Shown piece after piece: positions 14,947 to 24,171 of a stretch of DNA of 32,611 nucleotides. The notes beneath the pieces were generated by a model, which had not been told where the DNA came from, did no database searches, and saw nothing but the letters and a program-made list of their open reading frames with translations. Origin of the DNA: an uncultured Lamprocystis sp. (GTDB lineage Bacteria; Pseudomonadota; Gammaproteobacteria; Chromatiales; Chromatiaceae); contig NZ_CAIZIZ010000177.1 in NCBI RefSeq assembly GCF_903933125.1, forward strand, positions 1 to 32,611, given 5' to 3'. Numbering within the stretch: position 1 is the first letter of the stretch; each line of letters begins with the position of its first letter. The position numbers were made by a program, and so were the translations under genes.

Positions 14947-17616
14947 TTGAGCGTGCCAAGAGTGAGCGATAACGACCCACCGCGAAGGGGTGACATGCCG
15001 GTTGGTGGAAAATCCTCGGCGACCGGGATCCCCAGAATCGGACCTGGAGCTGACCGGGCGGTGGCCGCGGCGGCGGAACCGGCGCGCCGGTCGCGGGCGG
15101 CCCCAGCGGCTGCCGCACCGACGCGGCCGGCACGGCGTCGCTTGCGCCGCGCACCGCGAACCGTCTTCGGTTGGCTCCTGCACTATCTGGCCCCTTTGGG
15201 GACGCCTCTGCAATTCCTGACCCTGGGCTTGTTCGGGGCGGCACTCTTCGTCAATGTGACCCTGCCGGAGCTGCCGGATGTGAAGCAGGGGTTGAGCGAG
15301 GTTCAGCTCCAGGAGCCGCTGCGCGTCTATAGCGCCGACGGCGCCCTGATGGCCGAGTTTGGCGTCGAGCGGCGGCAACCCATGGCCTTTGCCAAGTTTC
15401 CGCCGCTGCTGATCCAGGCCTTTCTGGCAACGGAGGACAGCCGTTTCTTCGAGCACGGCGGCATCGACGTGGTCGGGATGGGCCGCGCGCTGGTCAACTA
15501 CGCCTCCACCGGCATCAAGGCGCAGGGCGGCAGCACCATCACGATGCAAGTCACCCGGAACTTTTTTCTGTCCCCGGAGAAGACCTTCCGACGTAAGCTC
15601 GCGGAAGTGCTGCTGGCTCTGCATGTAGAAAAAACCCTCAGCAAAGAAGAGATTCTGGAACTCTATCTGAACCAGATCTTCTTCGGCCATCGGGCCTATG
15701 GCGTCGCGGCGGCCGCCTCGCTCTATTACGGCAAGGACCTGTCCGAACTCAGTGTCGCCGAAATGGCGATGCTTGCCGGAGTTCCGAAGGCGCCCTCGTC
15801 TAATAACCCGGTGTCCAATCCGGAGCGCGCGCTCGAACGGCGCAACTACATTCTCGGCCGCATGCTGGAACTGGGTTTTATCGATCAGACCCAGTTCGAC
15901 ACCGCCGTGCAGACGCCTGATCTGGCCAAACTCCATGGTCAACAGGTGGATCTCGAAGCCGGCTACGTCGCGGAAATGGTGCGGCGGGAGATCCAGAGCT
16001 ATTACGGTGAGGCGGCGGCCAAGCAGGGCCTGCGGGTGACCACGACCATCGATTCCCGGCTGCAAACCGCGGCCCAGGAGGCCTTGCGCAAGGCCCTGCG
16101 CCAATATGAGCGGCGCCATGGCTATCGTGGCGCCGAGGCGAATGTCGACTTGGCTGGGGCCTCCGAGGCGGATATGGACGCCTATCTGGAGGGGGTGGCG
16201 CGCGTGCCTGGCCTGGAGCCGGGGCTGGTGACCGGCATCGAATCGGGGACCGCGCGGGTGTACCTGGGTGGCGGCCGCTGGACGACCCTGGGGCTCAGTC
16301 AGGTGAGCTGGGCACGGCAGTTCCGCAACGCCGGGTGGCGCGGCGGAGTTCCTCGCCGGGTCGCCGACGTGGTGGCCAAGGGTGACCTGATCCGGTTGCG
16401 TCGCGATCAAAAAGGCCAATGGGAATTGAGTTCCATCCCGGCAGTCACCGGAGTGCTGGTCACCCTCGCACCGCGCGACGGGGCGGTGCAGGCCATGGCG
16501 AGTGGTTACGCTTACACTGAAAGCCAGTTCAACCGGGCCGTGGACATGCGTCGACAGCCGGGATCGAGCTTCAAACCCTTCGTCTATGCCGCCGCGCTGA
16601 ATGAGGGCTGGACCCCGGCGAGCCTGCTCAAGGATGTGTCGGTCAAGGGCGTCGGGAACTGGAGCCCGAAAAATTCGGACGGGCGCGAGATGGGACCGGT
16701 CCGGATGCGCAAGGCGCTGGCGTTGTCGCGCAATCTGGCGACCATCAACCTCCTGCAGAGCGTCGGTCTCGATGACGCGAGCCGCTTCATCCGTCGTTTC
16801 GGCTTCGAGGTGGATCCGAAAGTCCTGGGTCCGACCATGGCGCTGGGTACCATCGAGACCTCGCCGGTGAAGATGGCGGAGGGGTATGCCATCTTTGCCA
16901 ACGGCGGTTATCACGTCCTGCCCTATTTCATCGCTCGCATCGAGAACGCCAACGGGGATGTTATCTACGACGCATCGCCGCCGCGTGCCTGCTCCGATTG
17001 CTGGTACCGCTACGGGAAGGACAAGCCCGCGCGGACCGAGGCCGCCGCGGGTGAGCATCTGGCCGAACAGGTCATCGATCCGCGCATTGCCTACCAGATG
17101 ACTTCCATGATGCGGGATGTCGTCGAGCGGGGGACCGGCACCCGTGCCCTGCGCCTCAACCGCAAGGATATTGTCGGCAAGACCGGCACCACCAATGATG
17201 TCCGCGACTCCTGGTTCTGCGGCTACCAGGCCGATTTCGTCACGGTGGCCTGGCTGGGCTTCGATAACAACGAGAAGCTCGGCCGCGGTGAAGAGGGCGG
17301 GCGTGCGGCCCTGAGCATGTGGACCGACTACATGGACGATGCGTTAAAAGACAAGGCCATTGCCCAACTCGACATGCCGCCCGGGATGGTCCGGGTCCGG
17401 GTCGATGGCAATCGCGGTACCGAAACCAAGTCCACCGGAGGTCTGATCGAGGTGGTGATGGAGGAATACCGGCTGATGCTGATGGGGCCGGAACCGGTGT
17501 CTGCCGGCGGTTTGGACGCGTTGGGTGCCAAGAAAAAGACCGCCGCGGTCAAGCCGAAGACCCAGGCCGCCAAGCCCGCACGCGCGGCGCCCAAGGTGGT
17601 GGACGACCTCTTCTAG
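14947..17616 (+). CDS. mrcA: penicillin-binding protein 1A
   Basis: 889 residues from a TTG at 14947; ATG 14995 (873 residues, preceded by AAGGGG) is an equally good start. A basic cytoplasmic N-terminus leads to one membrane helix (near residues 85-103). The GT51 glycosyltransferase domain follows with EDSRFFEHGG (about 165-174), QGGSTITMQVTRNFF and KTLSKEEILELYLNQIFFG. An OB-like segment precedes the transpeptidase domain, which shows SSFK (about 540-543, nucleophile Ser), SRN (about 595) and KTGTT (about 744). The Lys/Ala-rich tail is variable. The enzyme polymerises and cross-links peptidoglycan in the periplasm. All catalytic motifs are intact. Confidence 0.95.
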   Translation: MSVPRVSDNDPPRRGDMPVGGKSSATGIPRIGPGADRAVAAAAEPARRSRAAPAAAAPTRPARRRLRRAPRTVFGWLLHYLAPLGTPLQFLTLGLFGAALFVNVTLPELPDVKQGLSEVQLQEPLRVYSADGALMAEFGVERRQPMAFAKFPPLLIQAFLATEDSRFFEHGGIDVVGMGRALVNYASTGIKAQGGSTITMQVTRNFFLSPEKTFRRKLAEVLLALHVEKTLSKEEILELYLNQIFFGHRAYGVAAAASLYYGKDLSELSVAEMAMLAGVPKAPSSNNPVSNPERALERRNYILGRMLELGFIDQTQFDTAVQTPDLAKLHGQQVDLEAGYVAEMVRREIQSYYGEAAAKQGLRVTTTIDSRLQTAAQEALRKALRQYERRHGYRGAEANVDLAGASEADMDAYLEGVARVPGLEPGLVTGIESGTARVYLGGGRWTTLGLSQVSWARQFRNAGWRGGVPRRVADVVAKGDLIRLRRDQKGQWELSSIPAVTGVLVTLAPRDGAVQAMASGYAYTESQFNRAVDMRRQPGSSFKPFVYAAALNEGWTPASLLKDVSVKGVGNWSPKNSDGREMGPVRMRKALALSRNLATINLLQSVGLDDASRFIRRFGFEVDPKVLGPTMALGTIETSPVKMAEGYAIFANGGYHVLPYFIARIENANGDVIYDASPPRACSDCWYRYGKDKPARTEAAAGEHLAEQVIDPRIAYQMTSMMRDVVERGTGTRALRLNRKDIVGKTGTTNDVRDSWFCGYQADFVTVAWLGFDNNEKLGRGEEGGRAALSMWTDYMDDALKDKAIAQLDMPPGMVRVRVDGNRGTETKSTGGLIEVVMEEYRLMLMGPEPVSAGGLDALGAKKKTAAVKPKTQAAKPARAAPKVVDDLF

Positions 17617-17660
17617 TCCATCAATCCATTTGATCACGGGGCGCTACGATATCCTCGATC

Positions 17661-17687
17661 ACGACAACGACAAAAAGAACGATAACG
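17661..17687. repeat. CGACAA-type simple repeat
   Basis: Degenerate copies of ACGACA/ACGATA in the spacer between mrcA and the DUF6279 gene, which converge here. Similar sequence occurs at 4103-4120 and 27628-27667. Confidence 0.5.
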
Positions 17688-17736
17688 GTGCTGAAATCAT
17701 TCCCTAACCGGCTTATGTTCCTGTTTCCCGCACCGT

Positions 17737-18663
17737 TCAAGGCCGTGGCAGTTGTACTATCGTCTCGCTGCCTGCGGTCGGGCAACCGACAGGCACGAGC
17801 CGCGGTGCTTTTTGCAACTGCATGAGGTCATCCCGCAGCGACTTCAGCCGGCTGTTCAGTCGTTTGCGCTGGGCTTGATCCAGGGTGGTCCCGAGCCGGA
17901 TCAGCAGTTCACCCACGCGCTCACCGATCGCGTCCCCGGCCGCGGCCAAGGCCGGGGGCAGGTCCTGATAATCGACCAGCCAGGCGCTCAGGAAGCGCTC
18001 GATCCTGGTCGCGTTCGCGCCGGCGCGCAGCAGCGTGATCAGTTGCTCCCGCTTGCGCGTGCGGTAGTCCAGGAGCGCCTCGGTTGTGTCCGGCATCCGT
18101 CCGGTCACGTCAGCGACCAGCGTGCGCTGTGCTGCGCTCAACAGGCCGGTCCACTCCTCGATCGACTCGACATACCGCTTGGTGCGCTTGCGCAGTTCCC
18201 GCCCGACATCGCGGGTTCCGGGCTTGATCCGGTCGTCGGCGTAGTCCGCCGCGAAGCGCTGCTCCAGTGCCTGCACTTGAGCGGGTGTCAGCCCCGCCAG
18301 CAAGGGCGCCGCCGCCGCGGTCGCGAGTCGGGCGTGACGCAGATAAAGGGTCCGGAACGCGGTGGTCAGGCAGCGGGTGTTGGTCTGGTCGAACCCGTTG
18401 ACACTTGCCGTATGCAAGGCGTCGAACAGGCCCGCAAGACCCGGCAGTTCCTCCGCCCGATGCGTCTTGAGCGCGGCCTTCAGGCTCGGCTCCCAGCGCG
18501 CCAGTTGCTCGCGGTCCAGCTTCAGGTAGTCATCCGCGTAGCGCTTGATGAGGAACTCGGAGGTGCCGTAGGCAATTTGCAGTTGACTGCAGCCGGCGAG
18601 GGCGGTTGCCACCAGTAACAACAGCAGGGTCGGCAGGAGGCCGCGGATGCAGGCGTGTGTCAT
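17737..18663 (-). CDS. DUF6279 family lipoprotein
   Basis: 308 residues from ATG 18663, which has AGAGG upstream. The N-terminus is a lipoprotein signal ending in LAGC, so the mature protein starts at Cys 24 and is anchored in a membrane facing the periplasm. Sequence just after (SQLQIAYGTSEFLIKRYADDYLKLDREQLARWEPSL) is typical of DUF6279. The rest is alpha-helical, with conserved-type DRIKPGTRDVGRELRKRTKRY near the middle. Function unknown. It is convergent with mrcA and divergent from the bisphosphatase gene. Confidence 0.85.
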   Translation of the reverse strand: MTHACIRGLLPTLLLLLVATALAGCSQLQIAYGTSEFLIKRYADDYLKLDREQLARWEPSLKAALKTHRAEELPGLAGLFDALHTASVNGFDQTNTRCLTTAFRTLYLRHARLATAAAAPLLAGLTPAQVQALEQRFAADYADDRIKPGTRDVGRELRKRTKRYVESIEEWTGLLSAAQRTLVADVTGRMPDTTEALLDYRTRKREQLITLLRAGANATRIERFLSAWLVDYQDLPPALAAAGDAIGERVGELLIRLGTTLDQAQRKRLNSRLKSLRDDLMQLQKAPRLVPVGCPTAGSETIVQLPRP

Positions 18664-18896
18664 ATGAAAGCGCTGCCTCTGAAAGCTCAACGGGGGGTGC
18701 CCCCGCCATTGACGCGCGTCGCGTTCGGGGACAGGATTCACGGCTGAAATCGAACCGCCAGCTTCCTAGTACTGGGATCGATCCGATCGCACGCAAGGGC
18801 CGCCGCTGTACGGTCGGCGAAGTCCTGTGGTTAAAATTAGTTCTGACTCGTTACCAAGGGTGCCAGACACCGTGCCTGGCCGAACCTGAGTGAACC

Positions 18897-20882
18897 ATGC
18901 CCATGCCCAAGAACGCTTCCGATGTCACAACGAAGTACCTGAACCTGTTGGCGGAGAAGTATCCGTCGATTCAGGCTGCATCAACGGCTATCATCAACCT
19001 GACGGCTCTGCTGCAACTCCCGAAGGGAACTGAGCATTTTCTCTCCGATGTCCATGGTGAGCATGAAGCCTTCGAGCATGTCATTCGCAATGGCGCCGGA
19101 TCGATCTGGCGCAAGATCGACGCGATGTTCGGTGACTCGATGACGAAACCCGAACGGCGCAATCTGGCCACGCTGATCTACTATCCCGAGCTGAAAGCGC
19201 CAATGATGCTGGGGGCCGTCGCCGACAAGGACGAATGGAGCCGGCTGACCCTGATCCGTCTCGTCAAGTTCTGTCGTAGTCTCACCGCCAAGTACCGTCG
19301 TGAAACGGTGCGTGGCTTTCTGCACAGTCATGTTGCCGACACCATCAAGGAACTGCTGTATGATCAGCAGGGCGTCGAGTCCAAGACGGCGTATTACCAG
19401 AGTCAGATCGACACCATCGTTTCGACCGGCAGCACACTGACCTTCATCACCACCCTCGCTGAACTGATTCAGCGCCTGGCCGTGGCGAAACTCCATATCA
19501 TCGGCGACATTTACGATCGCGGCCCGGGCGCGCACACCATTCTCGATTTGCTGATGCAGTACCATCAGGTCGATATCCAGTGGGGCAATCACGACATTCT
19601 GTGGATGGGGGCGGCGGCCGGCAGTGAGGCCTGCATCGCCAACGTCATCCGCTTCAGCCTGCGCTACGGTAACATGGAAACGCTGGAGAACGGCTACGGC
19701 ATCAGTATGTTGCCGCTGGCCTCGTTCGCGCTTGAAACCTACCAGGACGACCCCTGCGAGCTGTTCGCTCCCAAACTGCCCAAGGAACACAGCTTCACCA
19801 GCCAGGAGATCCGCCTGTTGGCGCAGATGCAGAAAGCGATCACCATCATCCAGTTCAAGCTGGAGAGTCAGGTGATCAAGCGTCGTCCGCACTATCTGAT
19901 GAACGATCGTCTGTTGCTCGATAAGGTCGACTATGCGCGCGGCAGCATCAGGCTGGACGGGGTGGACTATCCCCTGCTGGACCACCTGTTCCCCACGATC
20001 GACCCGGCCAATCCGGATGTCCTGACGCCTGAAGAGCAGGCGGTGATGGACAAGTTGCTGCAGTCCTTCGTCAACAGTCGCAAACTGCAGCAGCACACGC
20101 GCTTCCTCTTTGCCAACGGCAGCCTGTATTTGGTCCATGACGGCAATCTGCTCTATCACGGCTGTGTCGCCATGAATGACGATGGTCAGTTCCGTGCCTT
20201 CAATGTCGATGGCAAGTCCTTTACCGGCCGGGCGTTTCTCGATCGGGTGGATCGGCTCGCGCGGCAAGGCTATTTCGATATCGATAACCCGGCGCAGAAG
20301 CAGTACGGCATGGATGTCATGTGGTTCTTGTGGTGCGCGCCCCAATCACCGCTCTTCGGCAAGGAGAAGATGGCGACCTTCGAGCGTTGTTTCATCGCCG
20401 ACAAGGCGACCCATGCCGAAGAGCGCAATCCTTACTACGCATTGCGCGACACGGAGGACAGCGCGCGCAAGATTCTTGCCGAATTCGGTCTCGACCCGGA
20501 CCGCGGCTGCATCATCAACGGTCATGTGCCGGTGAAGGTCGGCAAGGGCGAGCGGCCGATCAAGGCCAACGGCAAACTGATCGTCATCGATGGCGGCTTC
20601 TCGCGCGCCTATCAGAAAGAGACCGGTATTGCCGGCTATACGCTGATTGCCAATTCACGCTACCTGCTGCTTGCCGCGCACCAGCCCTTCGAGTCGACGC
20701 AAAAGGCCGTATCGGAGGAGCTCGATATCGACACCGAGACCGAGGTCATCCACACCTATCCGCGCCGGATGTTGATCGGCGATACCGACCGCGGGCGTCA
20801 CATCCAGGAGCAGATCGACGAATTGCATGCGTTGTTGCAGGCGTATCGCGAAGGGTTGATCAAGGAGCATCGTCTCGACTGA
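18897..20882 (+). CDS. fbp: class III fructose-1,6-bisphosphatase
   Basis: 661 residues, the length of the Firmicutes-type enzyme. Calcineurin-like metal motifs are visible: HFLSDVHGEHEAFEHV (about residues 42-57), HIIGDIYDRGPGAHT (about 200-214), WGNHDILWMGAAAG (about 226-239), YHGCVAMNDDG and CIINGHVPVKVGKG (about 540-553). It hydrolyses fructose 1,6-bisphosphate to fructose 6-phosphate, for gluconeogenesis and, in an autotroph, possibly the Calvin cycle. This class is unrelated to the usual class I/II enzymes of gammaproteobacteria. It is intact and has host-like base composition. The start at 18897 is followed by a second ATG at 18903. A -10-like TAAAAT lies at 18832-18837. Confidence 0.92.
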   Translation: MPMPKNASDVTTKYLNLLAEKYPSIQAASTAIINLTALLQLPKGTEHFLSDVHGEHEAFEHVIRNGAGSIWRKIDAMFGDSMTKPERRNLATLIYYPELKAPMMLGAVADKDEWSRLTLIRLVKFCRSLTAKYRRETVRGFLHSHVADTIKELLYDQQGVESKTAYYQSQIDTIVSTGSTLTFITTLAELIQRLAVAKLHIIGDIYDRGPGAHTILDLLMQYHQVDIQWGNHDILWMGAAAGSEACIANVIRFSLRYGNMETLENGYGISMLPLASFALETYQDDPCELFAPKLPKEHSFTSQEIRLLAQMQKAITIIQFKLESQVIKRRPHYLMNDRLLLDKVDYARGSIRLDGVDYPLLDHLFPTIDPANPDVLTPEEQAVMDKLLQSFVNSRKLQQHTRFLFANGSLYLVHDGNLLYHGCVAMNDDGQFRAFNVDGKSFTGRAFLDRVDRLARQGYFDIDNPAQKQYGMDVMWFLWCAPQSPLFGKEKMATFERCFIADKATHAEERNPYYALRDTEDSARKILAEFGLDPDRGCIINGHVPVKVGKGERPIKANGKLIVIDGGFSRAYQKETGIAGYTLIANSRYLLLAAHQPFESTQKAVSEELDIDTETEVIHTYPRRMLIGDTDRGRHIQEQIDELHALLQAYREGLIKEHRLD

Positions 20883-20894
20883 GTCACCGTCACC

Positions 20895-21701
20895 ATGCTT
20901 ATCTATCTCCACGGACTCAACAGCTCCGGCCGGTCGGCCAAGGCGTGCGTTCTGCGCGAGCGTCTTTCGCCCCATGCGGTATTGGCGCCGGACTATCCGG
21001 CCCATCGACCGGCCGCGGCGGTGCAGCGGTTGGGTGATTTCTTCGCCGAACTGGGGGAGGTCCATCCCGCCGTCATCGGCAGTTCCATGGGCGGCTTTTA
21101 CGGCCAATGGCTGGCGCGTCGTTTCGTCTTTTCGCATCTGTTCCTGATCAATCCGGCGGTCACCCCCTGGGACCTGCTCCTCTCGCACCACGGCGAGACC
21201 ATGACCACGGCGGACGGCGAGTCCTATCAGATCACCGCGGACCTGATCGAGGCGACCCGCCCCTTCGGCATTGCCGACCCGTGCGATGGCGTGCCGACGA
21301 CGCTCTTCCTGGACCGCGGCGATGAGGTCATTGACTACCGCATCGCCCGGACCTGTTATCTGGACTGCGGTCGGCTGATGATGTGGGACGGTGGGGATCA
21401 TGCCTTCCAGCATCTGGACGCGGCGATCACGGTGATCCGCGATCATCTGGATCGAGTCCTTGTGTCACCCCAGCAGCTTCCCCGCGATGTGGAAGCCGCC
21501 GATATAGGTGCCGATGCCGGCCCCCAGGGTGCTCAGCAAGAACACGACAAAAACCCGCGCGACCCGATTGCGCCACCAGCCGCGAATCGTGGCGACATCA
21601 CCGCGCAGGCTGCTGAAGTCGCCGACACTGGGTTTGCGCAGGGACAGTTCAACCACCCCGGTGACCATCCCGGCGCCGATGGCCGGATGGAGTGTCGTTA
21701 G
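20895..21701 (+). CDS. YqiA-like alpha/beta-hydrolase with antisense-encoded extension
   Basis: 268 residues from ATG 20895, 12 bp after fbp. Residues 1-189 fit the short YqiA esterase family: MLIYLHGLNSSG at the oxyanion end, nucleophile serine in IGSSMGGFYGQWLA (about residue 63), LFLDRGDEVIDYR for the acid and GGDHAFQH for the histidine. After residue 190 the family domain ends, but the first in-frame stop is at 21699. About 79 further residues are therefore encoded opposite the end of the TraB-family gene; that part is Gln/Asp/Ala/Pro-rich without clear structure. Substrate unknown. A frameshift near 21465 in this genome is an alternative explanation. Confidence 0.8.
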   Translation: MLIYLHGLNSSGRSAKACVLRERLSPHAVLAPDYPAHRPAAAVQRLGDFFAELGEVHPAVIGSSMGGFYGQWLARRFVFSHLFLINPAVTPWDLLLSHHGETMTTADGESYQITADLIEATRPFGIADPCDGVPTTLFLDRGDEVIDYRIARTCYLDCGRLMMWDGGDHAFQHLDAAITVIRDHLDRVLVSPQQLPRDVEAADIGADAGPQGAQQEHDKNPRDPIAPPAANRGDITAQAAEVADTGFAQGQFNHPGDHPGADGRMECR

Positions 21702-22673
21702 CGGTGCTGCCAGAAAGGCCGCCAGCACGGTCAGGGGGTGGCCGCCGGCAATCAGGGTGCCCAGTGCGCAGAGCCCGCCGGTGATCAGTATCCAGGAGAC
21801 TACCAGGTCGAAGCCGAGCGCGGGGCTCTGCACGAATCCCCAGGCGAGTCCGCCGATGATCAAGAGCAGGAGCAGCCAGGGCAGGACGGACGGCCAGCGG
21901 CTCGGTTTCGGCACCTGCTCCAGCGCCGTCAGTCGCGCCTGGCAGTCATCGCAACCCGCGTTGAGCGCCCGGGCGATGCCTTTCAAGTGCCCGACCCCCA
22001 CCACCACCAAGACGCGCTTGACCCCGTTGCGCTCGGCCTCCAGGCGGAGCTTGGCAGCCATGTAATGGTCGCGCTCGTCGATCAGCGGGGCGTACAGGTC
22101 CTGACGGTCCTGGGCGAACTCGGCAAAAGCGGTCTCCAGCACGTCGCCCTCCTTGAGCCGTTCCACCTCATCCTCGGTGACCTCGTCCGTCGTCAGCAGC
22201 GCGGCCAGGAGGCCGACGAACAGGCTGTAACGTTTCCACCAGCTCAAGCTCGCCGAGATCCGGCGCAGGGTGATGCCGATTTCGCGATCGATGAGGAGCA
22301 CGGGCAGGCCGCGCTCGCGGGCGAGGCGCACCGCGGCCCGCTGCTCGGCCCCGGGCTCGATGCCGAACTGATCGGCGAGGCGTTGCTGATACGCCGCCAG
22401 CGCCAGGTTGGCCACCACCATATAGACGCGCCGCTGCCGGATGACCGAGAAGAGGTCCATCTGAGCCAGGGACTTGGGGTCCATGAGGGCGGCGTAACGG
22501 CTGCGGCACAACTCCACCGCCACGGCGTCGTACTCCCCGCTGCCGATCAACTGCTCGACCTGCTCGACGCTGATGCGTGAGACGTGCGCGGTGCCCAGCA
22601 AGGTGAGGCGGGTCTCGCCGAGCACAACCTCACATTGGGGTTCATCGGGTGGCGAGGCGATGGGTTGCGGCAT
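21465..22673 (-). CDS. TraB/PrgY family membrane protein
   Basis: 402 residues from ATG 22673; the open frame extends upstream to 22829 but without family similarity. LLGTAHVSRISVEQV (about residues 24-38) and VAVELCRSRY carry the TraB family GxxH and E motifs, with VVVGVGHLKGIARAL at about 232-246. The N-terminal domain is predicted to be a metal-dependent hydrolase-like fold. Several hydrophobic helices fill residues 265-400 (LLLLLIIGGLAWGF, LVVSWILITGGLCALG, VFVVFLLSTLGAGIGTYIGG), so it is an inner-membrane protein. Enterococcal members reduce pheromone activity; the bacterial role here is unknown. Its last 237 bp overlap the esterase gene on the other strand. Confidence 0.88.
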   Translation of the reverse strand: MPQPIASPPDEPQCEVVLGETRLTLLGTAHVSRISVEQVEQLIGSGEYDAVAVELCRSRYAALMDPKSLAQMDLFSVIRQRRVYMVVANLALAAYQQRLADQFGIEPGAEQRAAVRLARERGLPVLLIDREIGITLRRISASLSWWKRYSLFVGLLAALLTTDEVTEDEVERLKEGDVLETAFAEFAQDRQDLYAPLIDERDHYMAAKLRLEAERNGVKRVLVVVGVGHLKGIARALNAGCDDCQARLTALEQVPKPSRWPSVLPWLLLLLIIGGLAWGFVQSPALGFDLVVSWILITGGLCALGTLIAGGHPLTVLAAFLAAPLTTLHPAIGAGMVTGVVELSLRKPSVGDFSSLRGDVATIRGWWRNRVARVFVVFLLSTLGAGIGTYIGGFHIAGKLLG

Positions 22674-22820
22674 GGGGCAGGTCCTGCGGCGGTCGCTCAC
22701 GAGGCGTGGGCGAGCATCATAACCCAGGGCGGGGGATCGGGGTGCCGTTGGTCGTCGTCGGGAGATCCCGTAGAATCCTGGATTGCAGCGCAGTCCGCTC
22801 GCCTTTTCACTGGAGTCAGG

Positions 22821-23243
22821 ATGAAGCACAAGCCTTTAGGCGGTCGGGTCACGGCCGTTGCCCTCGTTGGTCTATTGCTCGCCAGTTGTGGCACCATCGA
22901 GAAAGACAAGCGCGCGCTGGGCCTTCAGGCAGCCACCGCCGCCTATCAGTCAGCCCTGCGCTGGGGATATTTCGAGACCGCGTACGGTTACCTGCACCCG
23001 GACCAGCGCAAAGACAAGAGCAAGGATCTGCCGCCGGTCTTCACGGATCTGCGCGTTGCGGGCTACGAAGTCGTGCAGCCGCCCCTGATGCAGAATCCGG
23101 GAGAGGCCGTCCAGGTCGTCACCATCGACTACCTGTACGAAGACCGACAGGTAGTGAAGACCATCACCGATCGTCAGACCTGGACCTACGATACGAAGCT
23201 CGATAGTTGGTGGCTCTCCTCCGGGATACCGCAATTCCAGTAA
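22821..23243 (+). CDS. small lipoprotein
   Basis: 140 residues from ATG 22821 with GGAGTCAGG directly upstream. The signal sequence ends in LLASC, giving a lipidated Cys at residue 23. The mature part has a helix (ALGLQAATAAYQSALRWGYFETAYGYL) and then an NTF2-like pattern of beta strands ending in WTYDTKLDSWWLSSGIP. Chromatiales genomes carry similar small lipoproteins, but I cannot assign a function. A TAGAAT-like -10 lies upstream at about 22771-22776. Confidence 0.8.
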   Translation: MKHKPLGGRVTAVALVGLLLASCGTIEKDKRALGLQAATAAYQSALRWGYFETAYGYLHPDQRKDKSKDLPPVFTDLRVAGYEVVQPPLMQNPGEAVQVVTIDYLYEDRQVVKTITDRQTWTYDTKLDSWWLSSGIPQFQ

Positions 23244-23331
23244 GGCTCTGGGGCCCGACTTGCCCTCATGTGCGCCCCTCATTCTTGAAGTGAAAATCGG
23301 GAAACACTTGATGGGCCGTTTCTAAGTAAGG

Positions 23332-24147
23332 TCAGGCAGGTGTCAGGCGCTCTGTACCGCGTGTGCTGCGCAGCCGCGGTGTGCAGGCCGCGATGCCGAC
23401 GACGGACAGGGCCATCAGGATCAAACTCCACTCGGAAAGTGTCGGAATAGGATTAGAGGCAGAAGGGACGGCTCCGCTTGAGCGCGACACGATGTTCGCC
23501 ACCAGCTCGAAGAACTCGGCGTTGCTGCCGACATTACTACCCGGGAACAGGTTCATGCCCTGCACGCGTCTGCTGGCACTCCGGGCGATCATGTTGATTC
23601 CGGCGCCATCAGTGGCGAGCAGCGTCGCGCCGGGGGCGAGAGTGGGATGTGCGAAGTTACTGTTGTGGAAGTAGCTCACCGCGCTCAAGGTCACGCCGCG
23701 GAAAATTGGGTCCGCGGGCACGACGGCCGTCAATGACCCACTCACGTCGCCGGTGGTCGCAATGCCCAGGGGGTTGTAGCCGGCGGTCTGCACGCGGCCG
23801 GTGATCGCCCAAGGCTGGCTCATACCGTAGGTTGCGACCGTCACGATACGGCCGGCGTCGACGGCATCGGCCAGCACATCGCCAAGGCCGATCGGATCCA
23901 GCGGAATACTATTACTATATGCGAGGATGACATCATACTGAAGCACTTGGGGGAGTGTCGGCGTGCCCGATCGCGCGTCGAACACGGCAACCGACGCAAA
24001 CTTGCCGCTCGCCGTCATCTCCGCTGTCGGCGGGTTGCTGTCCGCAGCAACGATCAGCAAGTCCGGGAGCGCCTGCGCCGCTGCTGCCGTGAAGAGTAAA
24101 GCGCCACCAAGCGTGATGGCGCGCATGAGCCTATCGATTGTCACCAC
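23332..24147 (-). CDS. exported protein with IPTL-CTERM sorting tail
   Basis: About 271 residues if it starts at GTG 24147, which follows AGAGG; ATG 24126 is an alternative. A signal peptide (RAITLGGALLFTAAAAQALP) is followed by a Rossmann-like soluble domain of strands and helices (LLIVAADSN, VAVFDARSGTPT, YDVILAYSNS, GRIVTVATYG). The C-terminus has IPTLSEWSLILMALSVVGIA then basic residues, the IPTL-CTERM signal that relatives of exosortases recognise and cleave. The mature protein is thus probably released to or beyond the outer membrane. No exosortase is in the window. The core domain is not one I can name. Confidence 0.85.
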   Translation of the reverse strand: MVTIDRLMRAITLGGALLFTAAAAQALPDLLIVAADSNPPTAEMTASGKFASVAVFDARSGTPTLPQVLQYDVILAYSNSIPLDPIGLGDVLADAVDAGRIVTVATYGMSQPWAITGRVQTAGYNPLGIATTGDVSGSLTAVVPADPIFRGVTLSAVSYFHNSNFAHPTLAPGATLLATDGAGINMIARSASRRVQGMNLFPGSNVGSNAEFFELVANIVSRSSGAVPSASNPIPTLSEWSLILMALSVVGIAACTPRLRSTRGTERLTPA

Positions 24148-24171
24148 GATATCCTCTAATACCACTAAATG

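Noticed and set aside
14842-17058. 738-codon minus-strand open frame
   Set aside because: It is antisense to mrcA, which has all catalytic motifs. No domain is recognisable in the antisense translation.
18981-20345. 454-codon minus-strand open frame
   Set aside because: Antisense of the bisphosphatase gene; no ribosome-binding site or motif.
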